The notes beneath the pieces were generated by a model, which was given only the letters and a program-made list of their open reading frames with translations, was not told where the DNA came from and did no database searches. This document shows, in pieces, positions 9,355 to 17,700 of a stretch of 64,000 nt of DNA (the stretch's first letter is position 1; every line of letters begins with the position of its first letter). The position numbers and the translations under genes are program-made. Origin of the DNA: Planctomycetaceae bacterium (GTDB lineage Bacteria; Planctomycetota; Planctomycetia; Planctomycetales; Planctomycetaceae); assembly GCA_024742875.1 (NCBI GenBank), contig JANSXP010000005.1:1-64000 (forward strand), written 5' to 3'.

Positions 9355-9437
9355 TCGTGAGAGGTCCTGCTGGAGGGCATTTTCGTTGCGTTACGGCCCT
9401 GAGGTACCGGAAACCGCTGAAAAACGCAATCAACCAC

Positions 9438-9539
9438 CTGCCAACCTGACAGCCGACACGGGAGTGCCTAAAAACCAGGCACTCCCCACCTGCCTGGTTT
9501 TTGGGCAGCAATGGTTTTGCCACCTTTTAGGGTTGGCAG
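9438..9539 (+). promoter_or_regulatory. Three-helix palindromic structure upstream of csrA
   Basis: An outer inverted repeat, CTGCCAACC (9438-9446) with GGTTGGCAG (9531-9539), encloses two mutually exclusive hairpins. Helix A pairs 9460-9468 (GGGAGTGCC) with 9478-9486 over 9 bases. Helix B pairs the 12 bases 9470-9481 (AAAAACCAGGCA) with 9491-9502 (TGCCTGGTTTTT). Because A and B share 9478-9481, only one can form at a time, as in an attenuator or a REP-like mobile palindrome. It lies 128 bases before csrA. Confidence 0.6.
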
Positions 9540-9655
9540 TGTTGTAGGGGATGGTATCATTCTGACGTCGACATCAAACTGATACTGGTGGGGCGGGCAA
9601 CCTGACAGCGTGTCAGATTTTGCCAGGACATGGATGTTCAACTTGCAAAGAACAT

Positions 9656-9660
9656 GGAGA
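9656..9660 (+). promoter_or_regulatory. Ribosome binding site of csrA
   Basis: GGAGA seven bases before the ATG at 9668 selects that start over an in-frame ATG at 9620, whose 16 extra residues are not part of CsrA. GGA is also the core of CsrA binding sites, so autoregulation is possible. Confidence 0.6.
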
Positions 9661-9667
9661 TATCAAA

Positions 9668-9877
9668 ATGTTGGTCTTGTCACGTAAAGCGGGCGAACGA
9701 ATCCTGATTGGGGATGACGTTGCCATCACCGTGGTCCGCATTGGACCCAACTCCGTGCGAGTGGGGATTGAAGCGCCCAAGACGATGAACATCGTCAGGG
9801 AAGAACTGTGTGACTTTGGCTCCCGTTCTGAACCCAACAAGTCAGACGAAGCCGACCAGATCGTGCCTGCCGGGTAG
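9668..9877 (+). CDS. csrA: Carbon storage regulator CsrA
   Basis: A 69-residue RNA-binding translational regulator. Known CsrA dimers bind GGA motifs in 5' leaders and repress or activate translation. The sequence MLVLSRKAGERILIGDDV is canonical, with Arg6 conserved for RNA binding, then ITVVRIGPNSVRVGIEAP and the MNIVREEL segment that contains the second RNA-binding Arg. The C-terminal tail (GSRSEPNKSDEADQ) is a variable extension. It is monocistronic: a structured leader lies upstream and a rho-independent terminator 69 bases downstream. Confidence 0.96.
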   Translation: MLVLSRKAGERILIGDDVAITVVRIGPNSVRVGIEAPKTMNIVREELCDFGSRSEPNKSDEADQIVPAG

Positions 9878-9945
9878 ATCGCAGTGGCACACTCCGCGTT
9901 GCCATGAACGTGCGGACATCACGATTCGCAAACAAAGAAGCTCCA

Positions 9946-9972
9946 CCGAGTCCTGCGGGACTCGGTTTTTTT
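9946..9972 (+). terminator. Rho-independent terminator of csrA
   Basis: CCGAGTCC (9946-9953), loop TGCG, GGACTCGG (9958-9965): a perfect 8-bp stem followed by seven T (9966-9972). Confidence 0.93.
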
Positions 9973-10219
9973 ATGCGCTGCGAATTCATCACGGGATCGG
10001 CACCCCGCGCTGCTAAGGTGCAAAACAGCAGAAGGACAATTCGCCGACGCGCCATTCGCAGTGCCGGCCGTCTCAGACGTGGCCATCCAAACGGCATCAA
10101 ATGGCGGAATGCCCGATTCACGGGAAATCGTCCCGGCGAACCGCGACCCTGATGGGTGAACCGCGTATATTCGTAAGGGCGAAGAACGCTCTTCGCTTTG
10201 TCCTCTCGGGAGCCGATCA
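9973..10219. other. Gene-free stretch between the csrA terminator and the lipoprotein gene
   Basis: Nothing recognisable; codon pattern and conserved motifs are absent on both strands. It should contain the promoter of the lipoprotein gene at 10220. Confidence 0.4.
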
Positions 10220-11434
10220 ATGCCGACGTTCACACAAACCACCATCCTCTGTACGAGTCTTGCCCTGATGGCAAGCGGCTGCAGTTCCTCGACCACGCCA
10301 CAGGCACAACTGGATTACGAGGGCACCAAATACGACAACGTTTCCACCGCAGAAGCGGAAGCGTTTGCAGACGAGTTTTATTACGCGATCCACGAAGGCG
10401 ATGTGGCCGCGTGCGCGCTGCTGTTCGATATGGACGAAGTGCTCGCTCAGGTCACCGCCGGCGTCGATGTGCCGCAGGAGTTTCGCAAGGGCTTCCTGAA
10501 CGGCGCCCGCAGCAGCATCCAGTCCACCGGCCTGCTGGCGCAGCTGATTCAGGCCGTCCAGGCGGGAGCGTCCTACGAACTGCTGCGAATGTACGAACAG
10601 GATGGAGAGCAGCACGCCGTTTTTCGGATGCTGATGGAGGAAGGCGGAGTGAATTATCACGACTTCCGGATCGTCAGAACCAAAGCCGGCAAAGTGGCGG
10701 CGGTCGACACCCAAATTGCGGCGACCGGCGAAAACTTCACACGCACACTGCGACGCATGTACATTTCGGCCGCTCGCAGTGCAAATCGGTCCGCCCTCGA
10801 ACGCCTTGCGGGAGCCGATGCGGATGCCGCCGCAGCTTCCGACCTGATGGTGAAGATGGCGAAAGAAGTCCAGTCTGCCAACGTCCAGAAAATCGTCAAC
10901 CTGTTTGAGGCGGCCCCGGAGTCTGTGCAGAAAGACAAGTCGCTGCTGCTGATGTACTGCCAGGCGGCCATGCAAACCGAGAACGACGCCACCTACATGA
11001 AGGCGCTGGAAATGTTCCGCAGGCACCACCCTGATGATCCGGCAGTCGAATTCCTGTCGCTGGACTGGCTGACGATGAAAGAGCGCTACGACGACGCCCT
11101 GAAGTCACTGGACAAGATCAACGAGTCGATCGGTGGCGATGGCTATCTGGATTCGCTGCGAGCCGAACTGCTCTACACCAAAGGGGACATCGAAGCCGCA
11201 CTGCAGACAGCCGACAAATCGATGACGGACTGCCCGGACCTGATCAATCCGTACTGGACAGCGCTGGGTCTTAATCTGCAGGCTCAGAAATGGACGCGAG
11301 TCACCGAACTGCTGATCGCCCTGGACCAGAAGTTTGAGATGGAATTTGAAGACCTCCGTACAGTCCCCGAATACGCGGGTTACGCTGCCACGCCCGAGCA
11401 CCAGCGATGGCTTGATCACCTTGGCGGCCGTTAG
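10220..11434 (+). CDS. Putative lipoprotein with TPR-like C-terminal helices
   Basis: Unrecognised family, 404 aa. The N-terminus (TTILCTSLALMASGC) is a lipoprotein signal with Cys21 followed by a Ser/Thr-rich linker, so the mature protein is probably membrane anchored and extracytoplasmic. Residues about 45-170 form a helix plus beta region (EFYYAIHEGDVAACALLFDMDEV) reminiscent of NTF2-like folds. Residues about 220-400 look like tetratricopeptide-type repeats (SLLLMYCQAAMQTENDATYM, ERYDDALKSLDKI, GDIEAALQTADKSM). A role as a protein-interaction scaffold is inference. It has its own terminator. Confidence 0.75.
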   Translation: MPTFTQTTILCTSLALMASGCSSSTTPQAQLDYEGTKYDNVSTAEAEAFADEFYYAIHEGDVAACALLFDMDEVLAQVTAGVDVPQEFRKGFLNGARSSIQSTGLLAQLIQAVQAGASYELLRMYEQDGEQHAVFRMLMEEGGVNYHDFRIVRTKAGKVAAVDTQIAATGENFTRTLRRMYISAARSANRSALERLAGADADAAAASDLMVKMAKEVQSANVQKIVNLFEAAPESVQKDKSLLLMYCQAAMQTENDATYMKALEMFRRHHPDDPAVEFLSLDWLTMKERYDDALKSLDKINESIGGDGYLDSLRAELLYTKGDIEAALQTADKSMTDCPDLINPYWTALGLNLQAQKWTRVTELLIALDQKFEMEFEDLRTVPEYAGYAATPEHQRWLDHLGGR

Positions 11435-11468
11435 CCAGCCCAAAACCCGCCAGCCCCCGGCAGCGAGC

Positions 11469-11500
11469 ACGCCCGACAGTTGACCTGCCGGGCGTTTTTT
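11469..11500 (+). terminator. Rho-independent terminator after the TPR-like lipoprotein gene
   Basis: ACGCCCG (11469-11475) pairs with CGGGCGT (11489-11495); an inner CAG/CTG pair extends the stem past one mismatch, loop TTGAC, followed by a run of six T ending at 11500. Confidence 0.85.
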
Positions 11501-11628
11501 GATTCGGTCGGGCGATAAGATTCCGTTCGCTGCCGTCGCGGACCACAATGCGGCCGGTCTGGCAGACTCACGCCTGCAAACAGCGCAGCGGCCGGGCCAA
11601 CATCCAGAATCATGATGCGGAAGCGAAC

Positions 11629-13425
11629 ATGCTGACACCGACGATCGATGCCCGACGGCAGTTGCCATGCCTGGTGGCCCTGTGCCTGCTGACCTGCCAG
11701 GCCCCTGGACAGGACGCCCCCGTGCGGCAACTGCAGACTGTTTACGAGCAGGGCGATGGCAACCAGACGGCCACTTACGAGCAGACGATCGCTTTTTACA
11801 CAAAGCTGGCCGACGGCAGCCCGCGAGTTTCCATGCACCAGATGGGTCCCACCGACAGCGGCCACCCGCTGCACCTGGTCATCCTGGCCGATCCCCCGGT
11901 GCCAAAACTAAGCGACGTGCCGACAGACGGCCGAGGGATCCTGCTGATCAATAATGCCATTCACCCGGGAGAATCCGATGGAGTGGACGCGTCAATGATG
12001 CTGGCTCGCGATCTGGCGGCCGATCCGACTCCGCTCAGCAATGTGATTGTGGCCATCATCCCGATGTACAACATCGGTGGAGCACTCAACCGCAACAGCA
12101 CCACCCGCGCCAACCAGAATGGCCCAAAGGCTTACGGTTTTCGTGGCAACGCCCGCAATCTGGATCTCAACCGCGACTTCATCAAGTGCGACTCTCTCAA
12201 TGCCCGCAGCTTCGCGCGGATTTTTCACACCCTCGACCCCGACCTGTTTCTTGATACACACGTAAGCAACGGGGCCGACTACCAGCACGTGATGACCACG
12301 GCACACAGCCAGAAAGACAAACTGGGGCAGCAGCTGGGCGGGTATCTGCAGAATACGTTTCAACCCGCGCTGTTTGGGCGGATGAAACAATCCGGATTCC
12401 CAACTGTGCCGTATGTCAATTCCGGCGGAGCCCCCCCGGACCGTGGATTCTCGCAATTTCTGGAATCCCCGCGCTACTCCACCGGTTACACGGCGTTGTT
12501 TCAGACGTTTGGCTTCATGACCGAAACCCACATGCTCAAGCCATATCACCAGCGTGTCACGGCCACGCGGGCCTTCCTGGATCACACCATCGCTTTGCTC
12601 AGCCGCGAAGCGCCAACGCTGCGGCGGCTGCGCACAGAAGATCGAAAGCAGTACTGCCGCCGCACGACGGTGCCGATTGCCTGGCAGCTGGACCGCAGTG
12701 TGGCATCGCGACTGGAATTTCACGGGTACGAAGCATCGCGGCCCGACAGCCTGGTGACGGTTGGGCAGCGACTGTTTTATGACCGCAGCCAGCCGTTTGT
12801 CCGAGAGGTGCCCTTCTACGACTCGTATCGCCCCAGTCGTTCGGTCACGCTGCCGGCGGGCTACCTGATCCCCCAGGGCTGGCACACCGTCATCGCCCTG
12901 ATGGAGCTCAATGGTGTCAAACTGCACCGGGTGACCGCAGCAACAAAACTCAGTGCCGAGACCTACACCATTGACGAAGCGTCCTCACGCACGGCGCCTT
13001 ATGAAGGCCACTACTTCCATGACGATGTCAGCGTCAGCTCGACGCGCGGCGAGATCACAGCGGCTGTCGGTGACGTGATCATCCCCATTCGCCAGCCGGC
13101 GGCCCGCTACGTGGTGGAGACGCTGGAGCCGGAAGCGATGGACTCGCTGTTCCGCTGGAACTTCTTCGACACCATCCTGCAGCGCAAAGAGCACTTCTCG
13201 CCGTATGTCTTTGAAGAAGTCGCCGCCGAATTGCTCGCCAACGACCCACAGTTGCGGCAGGAATTCGAGCAGCGCCAACAGGACGATGAAAGTTTCGCCG
13301 GCAGCCGTTCCGCTCAGCTGCAGTTTATCTATGAGCGTTCCCCTCACAATGAGCCGGCCTACCGCCGATACCCAGTGCGGCGACTGCTGGCACTGCCGGC
13401 CGCCGCCCAGGGGCCCCATTTCTAG
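11629..13425 (+). CDS. Secreted M14 family zinc carboxypeptidase
   Basis: 598 aa from the ATG at 11629, which begins a signal peptide (LPCLVALCLLTCQAPGQ); the longer frame from 11548 has no conserved content. The protein should hydrolyse C-terminal residues or peptidoglycan-like peptides outside the cytoplasm. The zinc site is readable: H112 and E115 in HPGESDG, and the third His in DTHVSNGADY (about residue 211). The substrate-binding segment GNARNLDLNRDF and the catalytic Glu in FMTETHML (about 298) follow. A C-terminal region of about 250 residues is unassigned. The same frame stays open for 54 codons from a GTG at 13450, 25 bases beyond the stop. Confidence 0.87.
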   Translation: MLTPTIDARRQLPCLVALCLLTCQAPGQDAPVRQLQTVYEQGDGNQTATYEQTIAFYTKLADGSPRVSMHQMGPTDSGHPLHLVILADPPVPKLSDVPTDGRGILLINNAIHPGESDGVDASMMLARDLAADPTPLSNVIVAIIPMYNIGGALNRNSTTRANQNGPKAYGFRGNARNLDLNRDFIKCDSLNARSFARIFHTLDPDLFLDTHVSNGADYQHVMTTAHSQKDKLGQQLGGYLQNTFQPALFGRMKQSGFPTVPYVNSGGAPPDRGFSQFLESPRYSTGYTALFQTFGFMTETHMLKPYHQRVTATRAFLDHTIALLSREAPTLRRLRTEDRKQYCRRTTVPIAWQLDRSVASRLEFHGYEASRPDSLVTVGQRLFYDRSQPFVREVPFYDSYRPSRSVTLPAGYLIPQGWHTVIALMELNGVKLHRVTAATKLSAETYTIDEASSRTAPYEGHYFHDDVSVSSTRGEITAAVGDVIIPIRQPAARYVVETLEPEAMDSLFRWNFFDTILQRKEHFSPYVFEEVAAELLANDPQLRQEFEQRQQDDESFAGSRSAQLQFIYERSPHNEPAYRRYPVRRLLALPAAAQGPHF

Positions 13426-14034
13426 AAATCCGAAAACCGGGCCGAAATTGTGAATCAACAGCCGCCCGTCCTTCGTGTGCACTTTGAAAACGACCAGGAA
13501 CTGACGGCCGCACACGGACAGTTGGCGGACGTGGATGTGATTCTGTGGATCGTGCGGCTGGAATTGAAAAAACCAGCTCCCACGTCGTTTTTGCCGGTGG
13601 GAAAATGGTGATTCCAGCGGTTGCCGGAAGGGGTGAAGATAGCTTTCGGAAGGCCCGCTCATATAATCGAAAACCCACCAAAACGGTCGGATGTTCGCGC
13701 GGTGAACGAATTGATCGAAGCGGTCAGCGGCAGTGACAATCTGTCGGCTCCTCAACCGGAGCCTGCCTGACCAGGGAATTCTCTCCGTCAATGCGTTCTT
13801 CTGCCGGCGTATCAGTCCAGCAGTGCAGGTGTTCGTCAGCGTCTAAGTGCGATGACAATTTCCTGACACGGCGTCTGTATCGGTTCGCTGACATTCCGAC
13901 CTCCACACGACAGATCTCCACACGACTGCCCGCACGCCCAGCCTTCTGCTTCGTCGGCTGGTCCGCACACGTCTCCAACAGGCCACCGCCTGTTCGCTAC
14001 TCCCATTGTCTTTCGTCGATTCGGTAAGCCCCTG
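13426..14034. other. Intergenic region after the M14 gene, with a doubtful 53-codon ORF
   Basis: About 600 bases without a well-supported gene. A frame GTG 13450 to TGA 13611 would encode a 53-residue peptide (start MNQQPPVLRVHFEND, end FLPVGKW). It lies in the same phase as the upstream peptidase and looks protein-like, but I recognise no family. The rest, 13612-14034, shows no coding signal and should hold the promoter for the next gene. Confidence 0.3.
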
Positions 14035-14643
14035 ATGTTGAGCCTGTTGAAGCCATCGCCATCGACTCTCTGGAGTCATCCCCCCACGACAGCAGCCACG
14101 GCCATGGCAGCACTTTGCCTGTGGACGGCCGGTTGTGGTGGCAGCAGTGAGATTCGTGAGTACACGGTCGACGCTGAACAACCACAGTTACGGACCAGCG
14201 ACGTGCTGCGTCGTGAGTTTGCCCCGCTGCCGTTTGACTGGTCAGCTCCGGACGAATGGGACCTGACGGCCAATGACCAGTTCAGCAAGGTGGCCTGGCA
14301 GGTGGGCGACGTGCTGGACGGAGCCCGAGTGACCGTCAGCGATGTCTCGATGGGCATGGGCCTGGTGGCACAACTGAATCGCTGGCGCGGACAGGTGGGA
14401 ATCGAGTCAGCCGAAAATGCCAACCCCATGCGGGACACCGAACAACTTCAGGTCGACGGTCGCACGGCCACATATGTGACATTCCACGGGCCGAAAGGCT
14501 CGATTCTGGGCATGATGATGCCCATCGACAATACGCTCTGGGTCTTCAAACTGCGCGGGGCGACCTCCGTGGCAAAAGATCAGGAAACCGTTTTTCGCAG
14601 TTTCTGCGAGTCCGTCAAACTCCCCACCGGAGACGTCGACTGA
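14035..14643 (+). CDS. Putative lipoprotein linked to cytochrome c biogenesis gene
   Basis: Unrecognised 202-residue protein. Residues 23-34 (ATAMAALCLWTAGC) look like a lipoprotein signal ending at Cys34, followed by a GGSSE linker. The remainder has alternating strands (LPFDWSAPDEWDL, ARVTVSDVSMGMGL, GRTATYVTFHGPKG, NTLWVFKLRGATSVA), suggesting a single alpha/beta domain of the kind seen in PsbP-like proteins. It sits 69 bases upstream of the large ResB-CcsA gene on the same strand with no terminator between, so co-transcription and a role near the cytochrome maturation system are plausible but unproven. Confidence 0.7.
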   Translation: MLSLLKPSPSTLWSHPPTTAATAMAALCLWTAGCGGSSEIREYTVDAEQPQLRTSDVLRREFAPLPFDWSAPDEWDLTANDQFSKVAWQVGDVLDGARVTVSDVSMGMGLVAQLNRWRGQVGIESAENANPMRDTEQLQVDGRTATYVTFHGPKGSILGMMMPIDNTLWVFKLRGATSVAKDQETVFRSFCESVKLPTGDVD

Positions 14644-14712
14644 CGCTCTCCCTCCCGGCTCCGGACCACACAGCACAGATCAGTCCTGTGAGACAATCAT
14701 AAAGGATCAGCC

Positions 14713-17700
14713 ATGTCTTCAACGGCACTTCCCGGCGACATCAACAGCCAGGTCAGTTCAACGGACGAACTGCGATCACCGATCATTGTGGCGCTGGAAT
14801 ACCTCGCCTCACTGAAACTCACATGCGTGCTGTTTCTGATGGGCATGTTCATTGTGTTTGTGGGCAGCCTGGCTCAGGCGCGCAAAGATGTGTGGCTGGT
14901 CGTTGATCAGTATTTCCGCTGTTACACGGCAAAGATGGATATTGCGGACCTGTTTCCTCCGGCCATGTTTTCCTGGGCTGTGGACTACGACTGGGACGGA
15001 CAGCTGGGCGCACTGCGGGTGATCACCATTCCCGGCGGATGGACGATCGGCTGGCTGATGCTGGCCAATCTGATGGCCGCTCATTTTCTGCGTTTTAAGA
15101 TCCGAGCCAGTGGCAGCAAACTGGTAGCGGGCGTGGTCACATTCACAGTGGGAGTGGTGCTCACGTGGCTGGTTGTCTGGACGGGCAATCGACAGACCGG
15201 TGTGGAGTCGGGCAATACAGTCCTCAGTCCCGAACAAATCTGGAACCTCATGCTGGGTGTGATGGCCGTTGCGACCACCGTTCCGATTGCTGCCGCATGC
15301 CTGAAAAAGAGCGGTTCGCTGGGTGAACGCATTTTGCTCGGCGCGGTCGGAGCGGTGATGGGAGGCGTCTTCCTCTACTTTCTGATTGGAGGAGAGTCCG
15401 CACGACTGAATCTGTCCGCCATGCGAATTTTGTGGCAGCTGCTTAAAGGCACCGCCTGCGCTCTGGTGATGCTGGTGGGCTGCAATCTGCTGTTTGACAG
15501 GCGGGGGGGCATTGTGCTGCTGCACATCGGTGTGGCGCTGCTGATGTTCAGCGAACTGCAGGTGGGGCTGTACGCCAAAGAAAATCTGCTGGACCTGCAG
15601 GAAGGCGAACGCAAAAGCTTTATGCGGGATGTTCGACAGCGTGAGCTGGCCGTGATCACACGCAGCGACGGCAAAGACAAAGTGGTGGCGATTCCACAGG
15701 ACGTGCTGTTTGCCGCGCTGGACGCAGAAGACGGCTCCGCCGACCGGATCATCCGCCATGAAGGCCTGCCATTTGGCATTCGCGTAGACCGTTATCTGGT
15801 GAACAGCGCGCTGCGGCCGCGACTTCCCAATGACTCACGAACCACGCAGGGACTGGGACGGTTCGCTCAGGCAGAGCCCAAAGATCCGGTTTCCGGCATG
15901 GATGACTCACACGACATGCCATCGATGGAATTCACGCTGGTCAACGAACAGGGAGAACCTCTGGACTCGCTGATGTGTTCGCAGTTCATCAATGAGATGC
16001 AGAACGAACCACTGGCGGAAACGGTCAGCGTGGATGGCAGCAACTACTACTTCTATCTGCGCTTCGAACGCAACTATCGGGACTACGAGGTCGAACTGCT
16101 GGATGTCACCCGCGAGACCTATGTGGGTTCGTCGACTCCCAAGAGCTTTGAATCAGAAATTGTCATTCGCGACAGGGAGGGTAACGAAGAGACGTTCACC
16201 CTCTGGATGAACAACCCGCTGCGATACCGCGGCGAAACATTCTACCAGTCCGGCTACAACGAACTGCGTGACGGCACCGAGATGACGACACTGTCCGTCG
16301 TCCGCAACACCGGCTGGATGCTGCCCTACATCGCCTGCATGATTGTGGCGGTCGGCATGTTTGCTCAGTTTGGGCAAACGCTGACTCGGTTTCTTGGCCG
16401 AATGACGCGCGGTGTTGCAGCCGGCACCGATGACAGCAACACGCCGTCTGCAGAAACCACCATGGCTCTGCCGGAAGGTGTCCGCGCAGCCGTGGTGCAG
16501 TCCAAAACGGAAGGGCCCGCAGCAGACGTACCGGCGCGGCGGTCTGACAGTGCCTATGCGGTCCCACTGGTGCTGTTTCTTCTGGCGGCCGCCTGGCTGC
16601 TCGGTGGCATGCGGTCTCCACAGCCGGAGCCCGGTTCGATGAATCTGTACGGATTCGCGCAGGTGCCGGTGGCCTGGCGAGGTCGCGCACAGCCGATTGA
16701 TTCGTTTGCCCGTTCTGAACTGCTGATGATGTCACACAAGTCGACATTCAAGGGAGAGCTGAGCGCCGCAGAACTGGATCACCCCGACGTTCGTCAAAAG
16801 CTCATCGACCGTATTGTGTCGGCCTTCGACAACGTGGACGCCGCCGAGTTTGATGACTTCACGGGCGAGTACGAAGACTGGATCGCCAGGATCATGAAAC
16901 TGACGTCTTCCGGACGTGAGGGAGTTGAAGCTCGCGTGCGTGACTGCATGGTCGCCAGAATGCCGGCCGTTCGCTGGTTCCTCGACACCGTCGCCCGCCC
17001 GGAACTGGCTCTGCGTCATCGCGTGATCAAAATTGACAACGACAAAGTCCTGTCGCTGCTGGGCCTGGAAAAACGAGCGGGCCTGGTGTTCTCGCTGAAT
17101 GAGATTATGCCGCGACTGCCGGAACTTGAGTCGATCAATGAGTCGGGGCTCCGTAAACAGCGGGAAAAACTGGAAAGCCGCATGACGCCACTCGAACGCC
17201 GGGTCGTCAGCCTGTTCCAGAGCGTAAGCCGGATGAATTCTCTGCGACGCATCTTTGAGATCAGCGAAGACGAAGGTCTGGTGGACTCATTGGCGCGGGG
17301 CTGGTGGATTCTGGATGCTCTGGGTAACAGCCCGGCACTCATGTCGGTGCCCACTGGCGTTGACGAAGAAGAGCGTTCGTGGGAAACCATGATGGCGGCC
17401 TCGGCGCTGCGGAACATTCGTCAGTCCATGCAGCAGGCGGGCGTCACGTCACGTGAACAGCTGGAAGCCTACATCCGCGATACGCTGCCGGCCGAACTGG
17501 GCGATCGCAAAACCATTGAAGCGGCCGTGGAGGAGAATCTCAGATTCCTGTACGCCGAACTTGCGAAAACCATCGATGGTCAGGACGCCATTGCGGCCGA
17601 AGTCAAACTGCGGGCAGCCGCCGGTGCCGCACAGGTGCCGGATCCGTTTCTGGCTCGCATCCTGGAATTTATCGGCCGCGCGCCGGCTGGTGCCGGGGCG

